A stretch of DNA of 64,000 nt from the NCBI RefSeq assembly GCF_005222805.1, contig NZ_STGC01000005.1, forward strand, positions 310,001-374,000, written 5' to 3'. The notes beneath the pieces are model-generated. The model had not been told where the DNA came from, searched no databases, and saw only the letters and a list, made by a program, of their open reading frames with translations. Position numbers and translations under genes: made by a program. Shown piece by piece: positions 44,620 through 54,803 of this stretch. Source of the DNA: Devosia sp. FKR38 (lineage in GTDB: Bacteria > Pseudomonadota > Alphaproteobacteria > Rhizobiales > Devosiaceae). The stretch's first letter is position 1, and every line of letters begins with the position of its first letter.

Positions 44620-45543
44620 ATGACCAACCGCCCATCCTACATGGACCCCAAGAATTCGTTCCAGGGTCTGATCCTGACGCTGCAGCAATTCTGGGCGGAG
44701 CAGGGTTGCGTGATCCTGCAGCCCTATGACATGCCGATGGGCGCCGGTACCTCCCACACGGCCACCGTGCTGCGTGCGCTCGGGCCCAAGCCCTGGAACG
44801 CTGCCTATGCGCAGCCTTCGCGCCGCCCCAAGGATGGCCGCTATGGCGAAAACCCCAATCGCCTGCAGCACTATTACCAGTTCCAGGTAATCCTCAAGCC
44901 CTCGCCAGCCGACATCCAGGAGCTCTACCTCAAGTCGCTCTATGCCATTGGCCTCGACCCGGACGTACATGATCTGCGCTTTGTCGAGGACGATTGGGAA
45001 AACCCGACCCTGGGCGCCTGGGGCTTGGGCTGGGAAGTCTGGTGCGACGGCATGGAAGTCAGCCAGTTCACCTATTTCCAGCAGGTGGCCGGCTTTGAGT
45101 GCAACCCCGTGGCGGGCGAGCTGACCTATGGTCTGGAGCGCCTGGCCTGCTATCTGCAGAATGTGGACTCCATCATGGAGCTCAACTTCAACGGCGGCGT
45201 GGGCGATGCCAAGGTGACCTATGCCGACGTGTTCCTGCAGAACGAGCAGGAGCAGTCCAAGTATAATTTCGAGGCTGCCGACACCGATATCCTGTTCCGC
45301 CACTTCCTCGATGCCGAAAACGAGTGCCGGGCCGTGCTGGCCAAGGGCGCCGATGGCAATCGCCAGACCATGGCCATCCCGGCCTATGAGCAGGTGCTCA
45401 AGGCCGCGCACAGTTTCAACCTGCTCGATGCGCGCGGCGTCATCTCGGTGACCGAACGGCAGAGCTATATCCTGCGCATCCGCGAGCTGGCCAAGAGCTG
45501 CGGCGAAGCCTGGCTGCAGACCGCCGGCGGCGGCGCAGAGTAA
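44620..45543 (+). CDS. glyQ: Glycine-tRNA ligase alpha subunit
   Basis: Alpha subunit of the alpha2-beta2 glycyl-tRNA synthetase, 307 residues, carrying the class II catalytic core: [18 protein letters not shown], the motif with [16 protein letters not shown], and the [19 protein letters not shown] segment. ATG 44620 follows AGGGA; the frame is open a little further upstream. The beta subunit glyS lies 3.3 kb downstream with three genes between, so the pair is not contiguous. Confidence 0.97.
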   Translation: MTNRPSYMDPKNSFQGLILTLQQFWAEQGCVILQPYDMPMGAGTSHTATVLRALGPKPWNAAYAQPSRRPKDGRYGENPNRLQHYYQFQVILKPSPADIQELYLKSLYAIGLDPDVHDLRFVEDDWENPTLGAWGLGWEVWCDGMEVSQFTYFQQVAGFECNPVAGELTYGLERLACYLQNVDSIMELNFNGGVGDAKVTYADVFLQNEQEQSKYNFEAADTDILFRHFLDAENECRAVLAKGADGNRQTMAIPAYEQVLKAAHSFNLLDARGVISVTERQSYILRIRELAKSCGEAWLQTAGGGAE

Positions 45544-45549
45544 GAGTCC

Positions 45550-45570
45550 GCGGCGCCCTCAGGGCGCCGC
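45550..45570. terminator. GC-rich hairpin at the glyQ / rnk-like gene junction
   Basis: GCGGCGCCCT / AGGGCGCCGC is a perfect ten-base inverted repeat with a one-base centre, overlapping the stop of the convergent rnk-like gene and just after the glyQ stop. It lacks a T-tract, so it may act as a simple transcription barrier rather than a classical terminator. Confidence 0.45.
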
Positions 45571-45963
45571 CACATTCAGCACGGTCAGCATGTGCTTGCG
45601 GTTGTCGCGGCCGCGCCAGGTGATCGACTGGCCCTTGCGCAGGCCGATCAGCGCCGTCCCCACCGGCGTCATCACTGAAATGCGGCCGCGGGCAATATCG
45701 GCATCCGCAGGATAGACCAGCGTCACCGTCGGATGCTGGCCGCTGTCGGTGCGATAGGTGACCTTGGAGCCCATGCGCACAATATCGGACGGCACGGCGC
45801 CATCCTCGACCACGCGGGCGCGTTCAAGTTCATAGAGCAGATTGTCGGACTGGTCCGGCGTGTGGTCGAGGCCCGCTATGGCCAGGATATTGAGCTGCCG
45901 GTGATCGGCTTCTCCCAGCACGATGTCGGGGCTGAGGTCGTTGAAGGGCGCAAGTGCGGTCAT
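45559..45963 (-). CDS. Rnk / GreA-GreB C-terminal-domain-like regulator
   Basis: Protein of 134 residues with the FKBP-like Gre/Rnk C-terminal fold (MGSKVTYRTDSGQHPTVTLVYPADAD and RISVMTPVGTALIGLRKGQSI) and an N-terminal short helical segment (DQSDNLLYELERARVV) too short for the Gre finger. This layout matches Rnk, the nucleoside diphosphate kinase regulator that binds RNA polymerase. It is the second Gre-fold gene of the window, distinct from the gre at 25426. ATG 45963 is used. Convergent with glyQ. Confidence 0.82.
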   Translation of the reverse strand: MTALAPFNDLSPDIVLGEADHRQLNILAIAGLDHTPDQSDNLLYELERARVVEDGAVPSDIVRMGSKVTYRTDSGQHPTVTLVYPADADIARGRISVMTPVGTALIGLRKGQSITWRGRDNRKHMLTVLNVAAP

Positions 45964-46268
45964 GGTCGTGAACTTTATGAAATGCGGCCGCCCGCGCGCG
46001 GACTGCGCGGCGGTACGACCGGAAAAAATGGGAAATGATGCGCCAGGAATTCGCTGTGAACGCGGCAAGCCTACCCTAAGCAGGCGCCGGCGCTGGCAGC
46101 GTGCTTAGGGGTGAAATCCCGCCAGGGGATTTTCCAGCCAATGGGTCGCAATCCTGATCATGCCAATAACTTAGGAAGCGCTGGCGGCAAGTCAAGTGGG
46201 ACCATTGCGCGCGCCGCTGGGCGGTGCCACTGTCGCGCCACGCACATGCCTCTGAGGGAGCCTGCATC

Positions 46269-46829
46269 ATGATCGGTTGGATTATTCTGGGTCTGGTGGT
46301 GGTCGCCGCCTTTTACGCCGTCAGCATCTACAATGGCCTGGTCAAGAACCGGCAGATGGTTGAGGAGGGCTGGTCCGGCATCGACGTGCAGCTCAAGCGG
46401 CGCACCGATCTGATCCCCAATCTGATGGAGACCGTGAAGGGCTATATGAGCCATGAGCGCGAGACGCTGGAGGCGGTGACCAATGCCCGTGCCGCCGCCA
46501 CCAGCGCGGCCAATGGCACGCCCGAGCAACGTGCGGCGGCCGAAGGCCAGTTGTCCGGCGCGCTGGGCCGGCTGATCGCCACCGCCGAGGCCTATCCCGA
46601 CCTCAAGGCCAATACGACCTTTCTCGAATTCCAGGCGGCGCTGCAGACCGTCGAAGAAGAAATCCAGATGTCGCGCCGCTACTACAATGGCGCGGTGCGC
46701 AACCTCAATGTGATGGTGGAATCGGTGCCGTCCAACTTCATCGCCGGTCCCTTCGGCTTCCAGAAGGCGCAGTATTTCGAGCTGGACAGCCCGGCCGAGC
46801 GCGCAGTGCCCACCGTCAAGTTCAATTGA
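46269..46829 (+). CDS. LemA family protein
   Basis: Membrane-anchored coiled-coil protein of 186 residues. An N-terminal helix (WIILGLVVVAAFYAVSIYNGLV) is followed by the family-typical NRQMVEEGWSGIDVQLKRR and RTDLIPNLMETVKGY, then helices ending in MSRRYYNGAVRNLN. Exact function is unknown. Its gene overlaps or abuts a DUF2207 membrane-protein gene, the usual LemA partner, so they probably work together at the inner membrane. Confidence 0.93.
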   Translation: MIGWIILGLVVVAAFYAVSIYNGLVKNRQMVEEGWSGIDVQLKRRTDLIPNLMETVKGYMSHERETLEAVTNARAAATSAANGTPEQRAAAEGQLSGALGRLIATAEAYPDLKANTTFLEFQAALQTVEEEIQMSRRYYNGAVRNLNVMVESVPSNFIAGPFGFQKAQYFELDSPAERAVPTVKFN

Positions 46830-46834
46830 CGGCA

Positions 46835-48757
46835 ATGGCCCTCGTGGTCCGGTCCCTTCTCGCACTGACCCTGGCGCTGCTGCTGGTATTTCCGGTGGCC
46901 GCGCGCGAAGTGATCCGCGCCTATGACAGCGACATCACCCTGGCGCGCGACGGCACGGTGACGGTCGCCGAGACAATCGTAGTCAATGCCGAGGGCAACG
47001 AGATCCGGCGCGGCATCTATCGCGACATTCCCGTGGTCATGCTCGGCAGCGACGGCGCCAAGGTACGGCCCGACCTCACTGTCCTCTCGGTGACCCGCGA
47101 CGGTTCTGACGAGCCATATCGCGTCGAGCGCATGGGCAATTTTATGCGCATCTGGATCGGCAATCCCGATGTGTTCCTCGATTATGGCCGCCACAGCTAC
47201 ACCATCACCTATACCATGAGCCGCATGGCGCGTTCCTTCGCTGACCATGACGAGCTCTATTGGAACGTGACGGGCAATTTCTGGGTCTTCCCGATTGAGG
47301 CGGCCAGCGCCCGGGTGAGCTTGCCCAATGGGGCGGTGATCACCCAATTGGCCGGCTATACCGGCGTGGTCGGCTCAACCGAGCAGGCCGTCGCCAGCAA
47401 GCGCAATGCCGACGCCACCGCCAGCTTCCGCGCCACACGGACGCTGGGCGCCGGCGAGGGCATGACCATCGCGGTGGCCTTCAACAAGGGCGCCATTGAC
47501 CATCCCACCGGCCTCGCCGCGCTGCTGCAGTCCATTGCCGATCTGCGCGACACCATCGTGCCGGTGCTGGCCGCGCTCTTGGCGCTGGCCTACAACGCCA
47601 TTGCCTGGTTCCGCGTCGGTCGCGACCCCGAAAAGGGCATCATTATCCCGCTGTTCCATGCGCCCAAGGGCTTCTCGCCTGCGCTGGTGCATTACGTGCA
47701 CAAATGGGGCTTCGCCAATTCCGGCTGGGTGGCGCTGACCGCCTCGATCTTCAGCCTGGGCGTCAAGGGCCTGGTGACGGTCGACAACAGCACCGATACG
47801 CTGCGCATCACCCGCACCAACAAGCAGCCCGACGAAAAGCTGCCGGCGGGCGAGGAAAGCCTCTTCGCCTATTTTTCCCGACTGGGCACGGTCTCGATCG
47901 ACAAGACCCATGGCCCGCAACTCGAAAAGCGCCGCGCGGAATTTGTCGGCGCCATCGAGGCAGAAAACCGCAGCGCCTGGTTCAAGACCAATACCGGCTT
48001 TACCATCCTGGGCTATCTGCTGGCCTTCGTGCTGCTAGGCGGCATGGTGTTCCTCGACATTCTCGACCCGGTCTGGCTGATCGGCTCGGTGATCGTGGGC
48101 ATCTTGCTTGCCTCGCTGGGCGGGCTCGCCGGCAAGGGCATGAGCGGCGGCATATTTGCCCGTGCCTTCACCCTGATCTGGGTGGCGGTGGTCGGCTTCA
48201 ACGTAGTGGGCTTTGCGCTCGACAGCTTCACGTCCCTTTCGATCAACGTGGCGTCGGTCGCCGCCGTCTCCATTGTGCTGGTGACGGTGATCTTCGCCTT
48301 CCTGATGCGCGCCCCCACCGTGCAGGGCCGCAAGGTGATGGACCAGATCGACGGGCTCAAGCTCTACATGGAGACCGCCGAGAAGGACCGCATGAACATG
48401 GTCACGGCGCCGCCCATGACCGCGAGCTTCTTTGAGCGTCTGCTGCCCTATGCCATCGCCCTGGGCGTGGAAAAGCCTTGGACAGATCACTTCGAGGCCG
48501 AACTGGCCCGCCATGCGGTCAGCGACGTCACCGGCACCTATGCGCCTGCCTGGTATTATGGCGGCCAGCCGCGCGGCTTTGGCAATGCCAGCTCCAGCAT
48601 CAGCAATGCCGTCAGCACAGCCGCCGCCAGCATGACGGCGGCCATGGTGGCCTCCCAGCCGGTACAGGCCAGTTCCTCCGGCTTTTCCAGCGGTGGCGGC
48701 GGCGGTGGTGGCTTCTCCGGCGGCGGCGGCGGTGGCGGCGGTGGCGGCGGCTGGTAA
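46835..48757 (+). CDS. DUF2207 membrane protein (LemA partner)
   Basis: Membrane protein of 640 residues. A signal peptide (LLALTLALLLVFPVAAREV) is followed by a beta-rich DUF2207 extracytoplasmic domain (residues 25-230), a central region with several membrane helices (about 245-265, 395-490) and a C-terminal Ser/Gly tail ending in GGGGGGGW. The TTG at 46826 would overlap the lemA stop, but ATG 46835 gives a better signal peptide. The lemA-DUF2207 pair is common, with function unproven. Confidence 0.9.
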   Translation: MALVVRSLLALTLALLLVFPVAAREVIRAYDSDITLARDGTVTVAETIVVNAEGNEIRRGIYRDIPVVMLGSDGAKVRPDLTVLSVTRDGSDEPYRVERMGNFMRIWIGNPDVFLDYGRHSYTITYTMSRMARSFADHDELYWNVTGNFWVFPIEAASARVSLPNGAVITQLAGYTGVVGSTEQAVASKRNADATASFRATRTLGAGEGMTIAVAFNKGAIDHPTGLAALLQSIADLRDTIVPVLAALLALAYNAIAWFRVGRDPEKGIIIPLFHAPKGFSPALVHYVHKWGFANSGWVALTASIFSLGVKGLVTVDNSTDTLRITRTNKQPDEKLPAGEESLFAYFSRLGTVSIDKTHGPQLEKRRAEFVGAIEAENRSAWFKTNTGFTILGYLLAFVLLGGMVFLDILDPVWLIGSVIVGILLASLGGLAGKGMSGGIFARAFTLIWVAVVGFNVVGFALDSFTSLSINVASVAAVSIVLVTVIFAFLMRAPTVQGRKVMDQIDGLKLYMETAEKDRMNMVTAPPMTASFFERLLPYAIALGVEKPWTDHFEAELARHAVSDVTGTYAPAWYYGGQPRGFGNASSSISNAVSTAAASMTAAMVASQPVQASSSGFSSGGGGGGGFSGGGGGGGGGGGW

Positions 48758-48824
48758 TCGGCTTATGGACATCGCCGCCTGCCCAAGCTAAGCAAAACCG
48801 CGCTTTCTAACCCTGGTATCCGCT

Positions 48825-50849
48825 ATGCCCGAACTGTTGCTCGAACTGTTTTCCGAGGAAATCCCCGCCCGCCTGCAGCGGCGCGCGGCTGAGGACCTCA
48901 AGAAGGCGGTCACCAATGCGCTGGTGGATGCCGGGCTGGTCTACGAAGGCGCCCGGGCTTTTGTGACGCCGCGCCGCCTGGCACTGACCGTGACCGGCCT
49001 GCCGGCCCGCTCGCCCGACACCCGCGAAGAAAAGAAGGGCCCCAAGGTCGGCGCGCCGCAACAGGCCATCGACGGCTTCCTGCGCTCGGCCGGGCTGACC
49101 TCGCTCGACCAGGCCAAGATCGAATCCGACCCCAAGAAAGGCGATTTCTACGTCGCCCAGATCGACAAGCCCGGCGCCGATGCGGTGAGCCTGCTGTCGA
49201 CCATTCTGCCCAAAATGCTCACCGAATTCCCCTGGGCCAAGTCCATGCGCTGGGGCAGCGGCAGCTTTGCCTGGGTGCGTCCGCTGCGCGCCATCACCGC
49301 CACCTTCGGCAGCGAGAACGAAGACCCCGTGGTCATTCCCTTCCAGTCCAACGAACTGACCTCGGGCCAGACCACCTTTGGCCACCGGTTCCTGGCGCCC
49401 GACGCCATCACCGTGCGCCGCTTTGACGACTATGTGACCGCGCTCGAACGCGCCAAGGTCGTGCTCGATATCGATCGCCGCAAGGACATCATCCGCGTCG
49501 ATGCAGAAAACCTCGCCTTCGCCCAGGGCCTGAGCGTGATCGCCGACGAAGGCCTGCTCGAAGAGGTCGCCGGGCTCGTCGAATGGCCCGTGGTGATGAT
49601 GGGCAGCTTTGATCCGGCCTTCCTGCGCCTGCCCGAAGAGGTGATCATCGCCACCATCCGCGCCAACCAGAAATGCTTCTGTCTGCGCGATGCCGACGGC
49701 AAGCTGGCGCCCAAGTTCATCATCACCGCCAATACCATCGCCTCCGACGGCGGCGCCGTGATCACCGCCGGCAATGAGCGCGTGATCCGTGCGCGCCTCA
49801 GCGATGCTGTCTTCTTCTACGATGGCGATCTGTCGCTGCCGCTCGAGCATGGCCTGCCCAAGCTGGAAGACACCGTGTTCCACGCCAAGCTGGGCAGCCA
49901 GTTTGCCCGCGTCGAACGCCTGGTCAAGCTGGCCGGCGAGATCGCGCCCGTGGTGGGTGCTGATCCCGAGCGCGCCAAGCGCGCCGCCATGCTGGCCAAG
50001 GCTGACCTCACCACCGGCATGGTGGGCGAGTTCCCCGAACTGCAGGGCCTGATGGGGCGCTATTATGCTGCCGCCCAGGGCGAGCCGGCAGATATCGCGA
50101 CCGCCATGGAAATGCACTACAAGCCGCTCGGCCCCACCGACAAGGTGCCCAGCGAGCCGGTGTCCATCGCCGTCGCGCTGGCCGACAAGCTCGACTTGCT
50201 CACCGGCTTCTGGGCGATCGATGAAAAGCCGACTGGTTCGCGCGACCCCTTCGCGCTGCGCCGCGCCGCGCTGGGCGTGATCCGCATCCTGATCGACAAT
50301 GCAATCCGCATGCCGCTGAAGGTCGAGGCCGATCTCCTGGCCTTTTTCCATGATCGCCTCAAGGTGATGCTGCGCGATGCCGGCGCCCGCCACGATCTGG
50401 TGGACGCGGTGATTGCAGCCGACAGCAATGACATGTTGCAGATCAGCCAGCGTGCCGAGGCCCTCTCGGCCCTGCTGTCGTCCGAAGACGGCAAGAACCT
50501 GCTGGCCGGCTACAAGCGCGCTGCCAATATTCTGGCGGCCGAGGAAAAGAAGGACGGCAAGGCCTATGGCGGCGCCGTCGTCCAGGGTGCGCTGGTGCTG
50601 CCCGAAGAGACCACGCTGGCCTTCGCGGTCGACGCTGTGCACGCCGCAGTGACCAAGCATGTGGCGGCTGACGACTATCAGGCCGCCATGGCTGAACTGG
50701 CCTCGCTGCGCGTGCCGGTCGATGCCTTCTTCACCGCCGTGCTGGTCAATGACGAGAACGCGGCTGTCCGCGTCAATCGCCTGACCCTGCTGGCCCGCCT
50801 GCGCGACACCATGCATCTGGTCGCCGATTTTTCGAAGGTCGCCGGCTAG
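48825..50849 (+). CDS. glyS: Glycine-tRNA ligase beta subunit
   Basis: Beta subunit of 674 residues, required for tRNA binding and full activity of GlyQ. Segments typical of the family are [16 protein letters not shown], the [11 protein letters not shown] stretch, QKCFCLRD and the later [19 protein letters not shown] and [14 protein letters not shown]. The C-terminal anticodon-binding region is present, and the length is normal. Its stop shares four bases with the end of a convergent small secreted-protein gene. Confidence 0.97.
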   Translation: MPELLLELFSEEIPARLQRRAAEDLKKAVTNALVDAGLVYEGARAFVTPRRLALTVTGLPARSPDTREEKKGPKVGAPQQAIDGFLRSAGLTSLDQAKIESDPKKGDFYVAQIDKPGADAVSLLSTILPKMLTEFPWAKSMRWGSGSFAWVRPLRAITATFGSENEDPVVIPFQSNELTSGQTTFGHRFLAPDAITVRRFDDYVTALERAKVVLDIDRRKDIIRVDAENLAFAQGLSVIADEGLLEEVAGLVEWPVVMMGSFDPAFLRLPEEVIIATIRANQKCFCLRDADGKLAPKFIITANTIASDGGAVITAGNERVIRARLSDAVFFYDGDLSLPLEHGLPKLEDTVFHAKLGSQFARVERLVKLAGEIAPVVGADPERAKRAAMLAKADLTTGMVGEFPELQGLMGRYYAAAQGEPADIATAMEMHYKPLGPTDKVPSEPVSIAVALADKLDLLTGFWAIDEKPTGSRDPFALRRAALGVIRILIDNAIRMPLKVEADLLAFFHDRLKVMLRDAGARHDLVDAVIAADSNDMLQISQRAEALSALLSSEDGKNLLAGYKRAANILAAEEKKDGKAYGGAVVQGALVLPEETTLAFAVDAVHAAVTKHVAADDYQAAMAELASLRVPVDAFFTAVLVNDENAAVRVNRLTLLARLRDTMHLVADFSKVAG

Positions 50850-51187
50850 GAGTCCTGCGGAAGGGCGCAGGTCAATGCGCCCTTGTCGGTGGTGAAGCTG
50901 AAGATCGTGTCACCATAGTCATCGGTGACGAAACTGCCCTTGAGGTGGATATCGGCCAGGGGCCCGGTGAGCGCATCCACGCTCGGGCCGGCTGACGCCA
51001 GCTGCCCCTGGCCACGTTCAATCACCTCCGACGCAAAGTCATAATCCCCCGCCACGAACAGGCTCAGGGTGCCGAATACGGCGCCCGCCGCATCGACGCA
51101 GGCATAGATGCCCGGCGGCGGAAACTGCGCATAGGCCGGCGACACGGCAGCCATCAGGCTAAGCAAGGGCAGGGCAAGGCGTTTCAT
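50846..51187 (-). CDS. Small secreted protein of unknown function
   Basis: Protein of 113 residues with a Sec signal peptide ([20 protein letters not shown]) followed by [19 protein letters not shown] and a second cysteine near the C-terminus (ALTCALPQD), suggesting one disulfide in the periplasm. I recognise no family. ATG 51187 is used; the frame stays open upstream but the sequence there is not protein-like. It is convergent with glyS. Confidence 0.65.
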   Translation of the reverse strand: MKRLALPLLSLMAAVSPAYAQFPPPGIYACVDAAGAVFGTLSLFVAGDYDFASEVIERGQGQLASAGPSVDALTGPLADIHLKGSFVTDDYGDTIFSFTTDKGALTCALPQDS

Positions 51188-51395
51188 GGGGGCGATATCA
51201 GCCCCGCGGGGCGCCCGCATGCAAGTCATAGTCCCGTGATCGCCGCATGGCTGATGGGCGCTGGGAGCCCTATGCGACCACACCCCAATTGTTACAGATT
51301 TGTCATGAACCGTAACTTGCGGGTTTTTTGAGCAGCGCCCAAACTTTACCCATCGCGCCGGATGGCTCGACGCGACGTTCATAAGAGTTCTTCAT

Positions 51396-52772
51396 TTGCA
51401 GATTGCCCCAACCCTGGTCGAGGTCGCCTGGCAGCTTCTGGGGGCCCGGCGCTTTGAAGAGTCAGCGCGGCAAGCGCGCCGGGCCTTGGCGAGCAATCCG
51501 GACAATGCCTCGGCGCTGGCCTGTGCTGGCATGGCCGAGTGGGAGCTTGGCCATTCGGTTGCGCACTGCATTGCCTTGCTGCAGCGCGCCGTGGACCTGG
51601 CGCCCGAGGTAGGGCCGCATCGCCATAATCTGGGGACGCTGCAGGCGTCGATGGGTGATATGGCGGGCGCCTATGCCAGCTTTGCTGCTGCGTTGCGCAT
51701 TCGTGGCGACGACACGCTGGCCTTCTATGCCATGGCGCAGAATCATCGCTTCACCGAACCCGAACCGGTCATCGACGACATGCTGGCGCTTTACGGCTCG
51801 GGCATGCTCAGCCGCACGGCACTGGAGTTCCTCTGCTTCGGCCTGGCCAAGGTCTATGCCGACATGGGCAATCGCGCCCGCGCCATGCATTTCTGCATCG
51901 AGGCCAATTGGCTGGCCGACCGGCCCTATGACCGCATGCGCGAGCGTCGCCGAGTGCAGGCCCTGCTCGACATCGCCAGGGCCCACAGGCTGCCGCTGAC
52001 CACCCAGCCGGTTGACGGTCCCGCGCCGGTGTTCATCGTTGGCATGCCGCGCTCAGGTACCACGCTGGCCGAGGCCATATTGGCGCGGCACCCGGCGGTG
52101 CTGGCGCTGGGCGAAAGCCCGCTGATGGGGCAGGTGGAGCACGAGTTGACGGGGGGCGACTCCAGCCGGCTGACCAGTCTTGATGCCGGGCAGTTGTCGG
52201 CGCGCGCGCAACAGGCCATGCGCACCATGGCCAGCGGCGCAACGGGCGCTACCCGAGTCGTGGTCGACAAGACGCCCGACAATGCCTTTCGCATCGGCCT
52301 GATTGCGGCGCTGTTTCCCAATGCCCGCATCATCCATATGCGGCGCCACCCGCTCGATTGCGGCCTGTCCAATCTGTTCACCCGCTTCACCGCCGGGCAG
52401 GGCTTTGCCTTCCGCCAGGTCGATCTGGGCGAACGCATCCGCCAGACCGCCGATGTCATGGCGGCCTGGAAGGCCAGCGTGCCGCTGCCCATGCTCGATC
52501 TGAGCTATGAAAGCCTGGTCGCCGACCCGGAGGCCCAATCGCGGCGGCTGATCGATTTCGTCGGGCTCGACTGGAATGACGCCTGTCTCACCCCTGAGCT
52601 GGATCAGCGCCAGATCCACACCGCCAGCCAGTGGCAGGTGCGCCAGAAGATCAATACCGCCTCGGTGGGGCGCTTTGTCGGTTATCGCGAATGGCTGTCG
52701 GCAATGATCGAGGCCATGGGCGGCGAGGCTTGGGTGGAGAGCGAAACACAGGACCAGTTGCGCGCCGGCTAG
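51396..52772 (+). CDS. TPR-containing sulfotransferase
   Basis: Protein of 458 residues. The N-terminal third has about four tetratricopeptide-like repeats (ARQARRALASNPDNASALAC, and EVGPHRHNLGTLQASMGD). The C-terminal half is a PAPS-dependent sulfotransferase with the 5'-phosphosulfate loop VFIVGMPRSGTTLAEA and the 3'-phosphate motif MRRHPLDCGLS. The acceptor is unknown; such fusions occur in alphaproteobacteria with no fixed context. Start is TTG 51396 with a weak ribosome site, so the N-terminus is uncertain. Confidence 0.85.
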   Translation: MQIAPTLVEVAWQLLGARRFEESARQARRALASNPDNASALACAGMAEWELGHSVAHCIALLQRAVDLAPEVGPHRHNLGTLQASMGDMAGAYASFAAALRIRGDDTLAFYAMAQNHRFTEPEPVIDDMLALYGSGMLSRTALEFLCFGLAKVYADMGNRARAMHFCIEANWLADRPYDRMRERRRVQALLDIARAHRLPLTTQPVDGPAPVFIVGMPRSGTTLAEAILARHPAVLALGESPLMGQVEHELTGGDSSRLTSLDAGQLSARAQQAMRTMASGATGATRVVVDKTPDNAFRIGLIAALFPNARIIHMRRHPLDCGLSNLFTRFTAGQGFAFRQVDLGERIRQTADVMAAWKASVPLPMLDLSYESLVADPEAQSRRLIDFVGLDWNDACLTPELDQRQIHTASQWQVRQKINTASVGRFVGYREWLSAMIEAMGGEAWVESETQDQLRAG

Positions 52773-52812
52773 GGTGCTGTAAAGGTCTGCGCAAAATCAC
52801 CAGGGTCTTGCC

Positions 52813-53793
52813 ATGAGTATTGGTCTTCTTGCGCTGCTCGACGATGTCGCCGGTCTGGTCAAGGTCGCGGCGGCGTCGCTGGACGATGTTGCCGGCCAGG
52901 CGGCCAAGGCGGGCGTCAAGGCCGCTGGCGCTGTCATCGACGACGCCGCCGTCACCCCCAATTATGTCAACGGCTTCACCGCCGACCGCGAACTGCCCAT
53001 TGTCGGCAAGATCGCCTGGGGTTCGATTAAGAACAAACTGCTGTTCCTGCTGCCGGCCGCGCTGCTGCTGAGCCTGTTCGCGCCCTGGGTCATCACCCCG
53101 TTGCTGATGATCGGCGGCGCCTATCTGAGCTATGAGGGCGCCGAAAAGATCTTCCACGCCCTGCGGCCCCATGATGCCGAGGTGCACGAAGCCGGGCTTG
53201 AGCCCGTGCTGATCTCTGCCGAGACACTGGAGGACCAGAAGGTCGCCGGCGCCATCCAGACCGATTTCATCCTCTCCGCCGAGATCATGACCATCATTCT
53301 GGCGGCCATCGATGTCGAGGATTTCTGGACCCGCGCTGCCATTCTGGCCCTGGCCGGCATCGGCATCACGGTGGCCGTCTATGGCGCGGTCGCGCTCATC
53401 GTCAAGGGCGACGACTTTGGCCTGTGGATGGCCCGCCATGCCCGGAGCGGGCTGGGCCGCGCCTTTGGCCGCGGCATAGTGGTGGCCATGCCGGTGATCA
53501 TGCAGGCGCTGGCCGTGATCGGCACCGCTGCCATGACCTGGGTGGGCGGCAGCATCATCGTGCACGGGCTTTATGAATTCGGCATCGATTGGCCTGAACA
53601 TCTGGTCGAGGGCGCCGCGCATTGGGCCGAGGCGGCCACGCCGGCCATCGCAGGCTTTACCGGCTGGCTGGCCACGGCCGCGGTCGATTTCGTCTTTGGC
53701 ATCATCCTGGGCGCCATTCTGATCCCGATCGTGGGACTGGTGCTGGCTCCGGCCATGAAGGCCATCAAGCGCCTGCTGCCCAAGCGGGCCTGA
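52813..53793 (+). CDS. DUF808 family membrane protein (YedI-like)
   Basis: Inner-membrane protein of 326 residues. The N-terminus SIGLLALLDDVAGLVKVAAAS and the TPNYVNGFTADRELPIVGKIAWGS segment (given in pieces) are characteristic of DUF808/YedI. About seven membrane helices follow. Function is not known for the family. It ends close to a palindromic intergenic repeat and is convergent with rnhA. Confidence 0.92.
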   Translation: MSIGLLALLDDVAGLVKVAAASLDDVAGQAAKAGVKAAGAVIDDAAVTPNYVNGFTADRELPIVGKIAWGSIKNKLLFLLPAALLLSLFAPWVITPLLMIGGAYLSYEGAEKIFHALRPHDAEVHEAGLEPVLISAETLEDQKVAGAIQTDFILSAEIMTIILAAIDVEDFWTRAAILALAGIGITVAVYGAVALIVKGDDFGLWMARHARSGLGRAFGRGIVVAMPVIMQALAVIGTAAMTWVGGSIIVHGLYEFGIDWPEHLVEGAAHWAEAATPAIAGFTGWLATAAVDFVFGIILGAILIPIVGLVLAPAMKAIKRLLPKRA

Positions 53794-53804
53794 CGTGGCC
53801 TTCG

Positions 53805-53836
53805 CCTCTCCTCAAGGGGAGGGGCGACAAGGGGCC
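53805..53836. repeat. GC-rich intergenic palindromic repeat, copy 2
   Basis: CCTCTCCTCAAGGGGAGGGG, continuing to AAGGGGCCG, lies between DUF808 and rnhA. It resembles the string at 20976-21010 and can form a CTCC/GGAG hairpin, so it may act as a convergent terminator as well as being a dispersed repeat. Confidence 0.4.
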
Positions 53837-53838
53837 GC

Positions 53839-54285
53839 TTAGCGCTTGCCCTTGAAGGGCGCCATGCCCTCATTGGCCAATTGGTCGGCCCGCTCGTTGA
53901 GTTCGTGGCCGGCATGGCCCTTGACCCATTTCCAATCGATGGTGTGGCGCTTGCTGGCTTCGTCCAGCGCCTGCCACAGCTCGACATTCTTGACCGGCTT
54001 CTTGTCGGCGGTCTTCCAGCCGTTCTTCTTCCAGCCGTGCATCCAGCTCTGCACGCCATTCTTGACGTATTGGCTGTCGGTATGCAGCTCGACCAGGCAC
54101 GGCCGCTTGAGCGCATTGAGCGCCTCGATGGCCGCGGTCAGCTCCATCTTGTTGTTGGTCGTCAGCTCGGCGCCGCCCTTGAGCTCCTTGGTGTGCCCGC
54201 CATATTCCAGAATCGCGCCCCAGCCGCCGGGACCCGGATTGCCCGAGCAGGCGCCGTCGGTATGGATGGTGACGGTATCAGTCAT
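53839..54285 (-). CDS. rnhA: Ribonuclease HI
   Basis: Cytoplasmic RNase H of 148 residues that degrades the RNA strand of RNA-DNA hybrids. The catalytic DEDD set is visible: Asp in [10 protein letters not shown], Glu in NNKMELTAA, Asp in ELHTDSQY, and Asp near the C-terminus in NERADQLA. Its start overlaps the GNAT gene stop (ATGA). It is the third gene of ispH-GNAT-rnhA and complements RNase HII (28763). Confidence 0.96.
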   Translation of the reverse strand: MTDTVTIHTDGACSGNPGPGGWGAILEYGGHTKELKGGAELTTNNKMELTAAIEALNALKRPCLVELHTDSQYVKNGVQSWMHGWKKNGWKTADKKPVKNVELWQALDEASKRHTIDWKWVKGHAGHELNERADQLANEGMAPFKGKR

Positions 54286-54803
54286 GACGCGGCCCGCTTG
54301 TATTGGTAAAACTGGTGCGGCATGTCCGCGAACTGCATCGCATAGGTCGGCGTCATGCCGATCTTTTCCAGCACATGGCGCGAGGCTGTGTTGTCGCGAT
54401 GGGCGAAGGCTATGAAATGTTCGTCTGTCCGGGTGGCAAAGTACCAGTCGCGCAGGGCTGCGGCGATCTCGGTGGCATAGCCCAGGCCCCAGAACTCCGA
54501 GGCCAGCCCATAGCCCAGTTCCGGCTCGCCGGTGCGGGCATGGATGCTGAAGCCGGCGCGACCGACAAAACGCCCGTCGCTGCGCCGCACCAGCCGATGC
54601 TTGCCCAGGCCGTGCTCGGTCCATTCCATCAGCCAGTTCGACAGGCGGGTCTCACACTTTTCGCGCGTCCAGGGGACCCCGGCGATATCGTAGAAGCGGG
54701 CCACCTTGAGGTCCGATTGCAGCGCCACCAGATCGTCCAGCTGGTCGGCGCGCCAGGGCGCGAGCGCCAGCCGCTCGGTTTGCAGGATAATCGCGTCGCT
54801 CAC
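54282..54803 (-). CDS. GNAT acetyltransferase (RimJ/RimL-like)
   Basis: Acetyl-CoA-dependent transferase of 173 residues with a RimJ/RimL-type GNAT fold: the [15 protein letters not shown] start, the [23 protein letters not shown] acetyl-CoA loop (in two pieces) and a late [16 protein letters not shown] segment. The substrate may be a protein N-terminus, a sugar amine or a small molecule. Start is GTG 54803, overlapping the ispH stop; it is translationally coupled to both neighbours. Confidence 0.85.
   Translation of the reverse strand: MSDAIILQTERLALAPWRADQLDDLVALQSDLKVARFYDIAGVPWTREKCETRLSNWLMEWTEHGLGKHRLVRRSDGRFVGRAGFSIHARTGEPELGYGLASEFWGLGYATEIAAALRDWYFATRTDEHFIAFAHRDNTASRHVLEKIGMTPTYAMQFADMPHQFYQYKRAAS

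Noticed and set aside
48807..50816. A 669-codon minus-strand frame opposite glyS
   Set aside because: Antisense of a well-conserved synthetase; composition is typical of a shadow.
51377..51390. LexA-like GTTC ... GTTC before the sulfotransferase gene
   Set aside because: The half-sites are separated by six bases, not the seven required by the alphaproteobacterial consensus.
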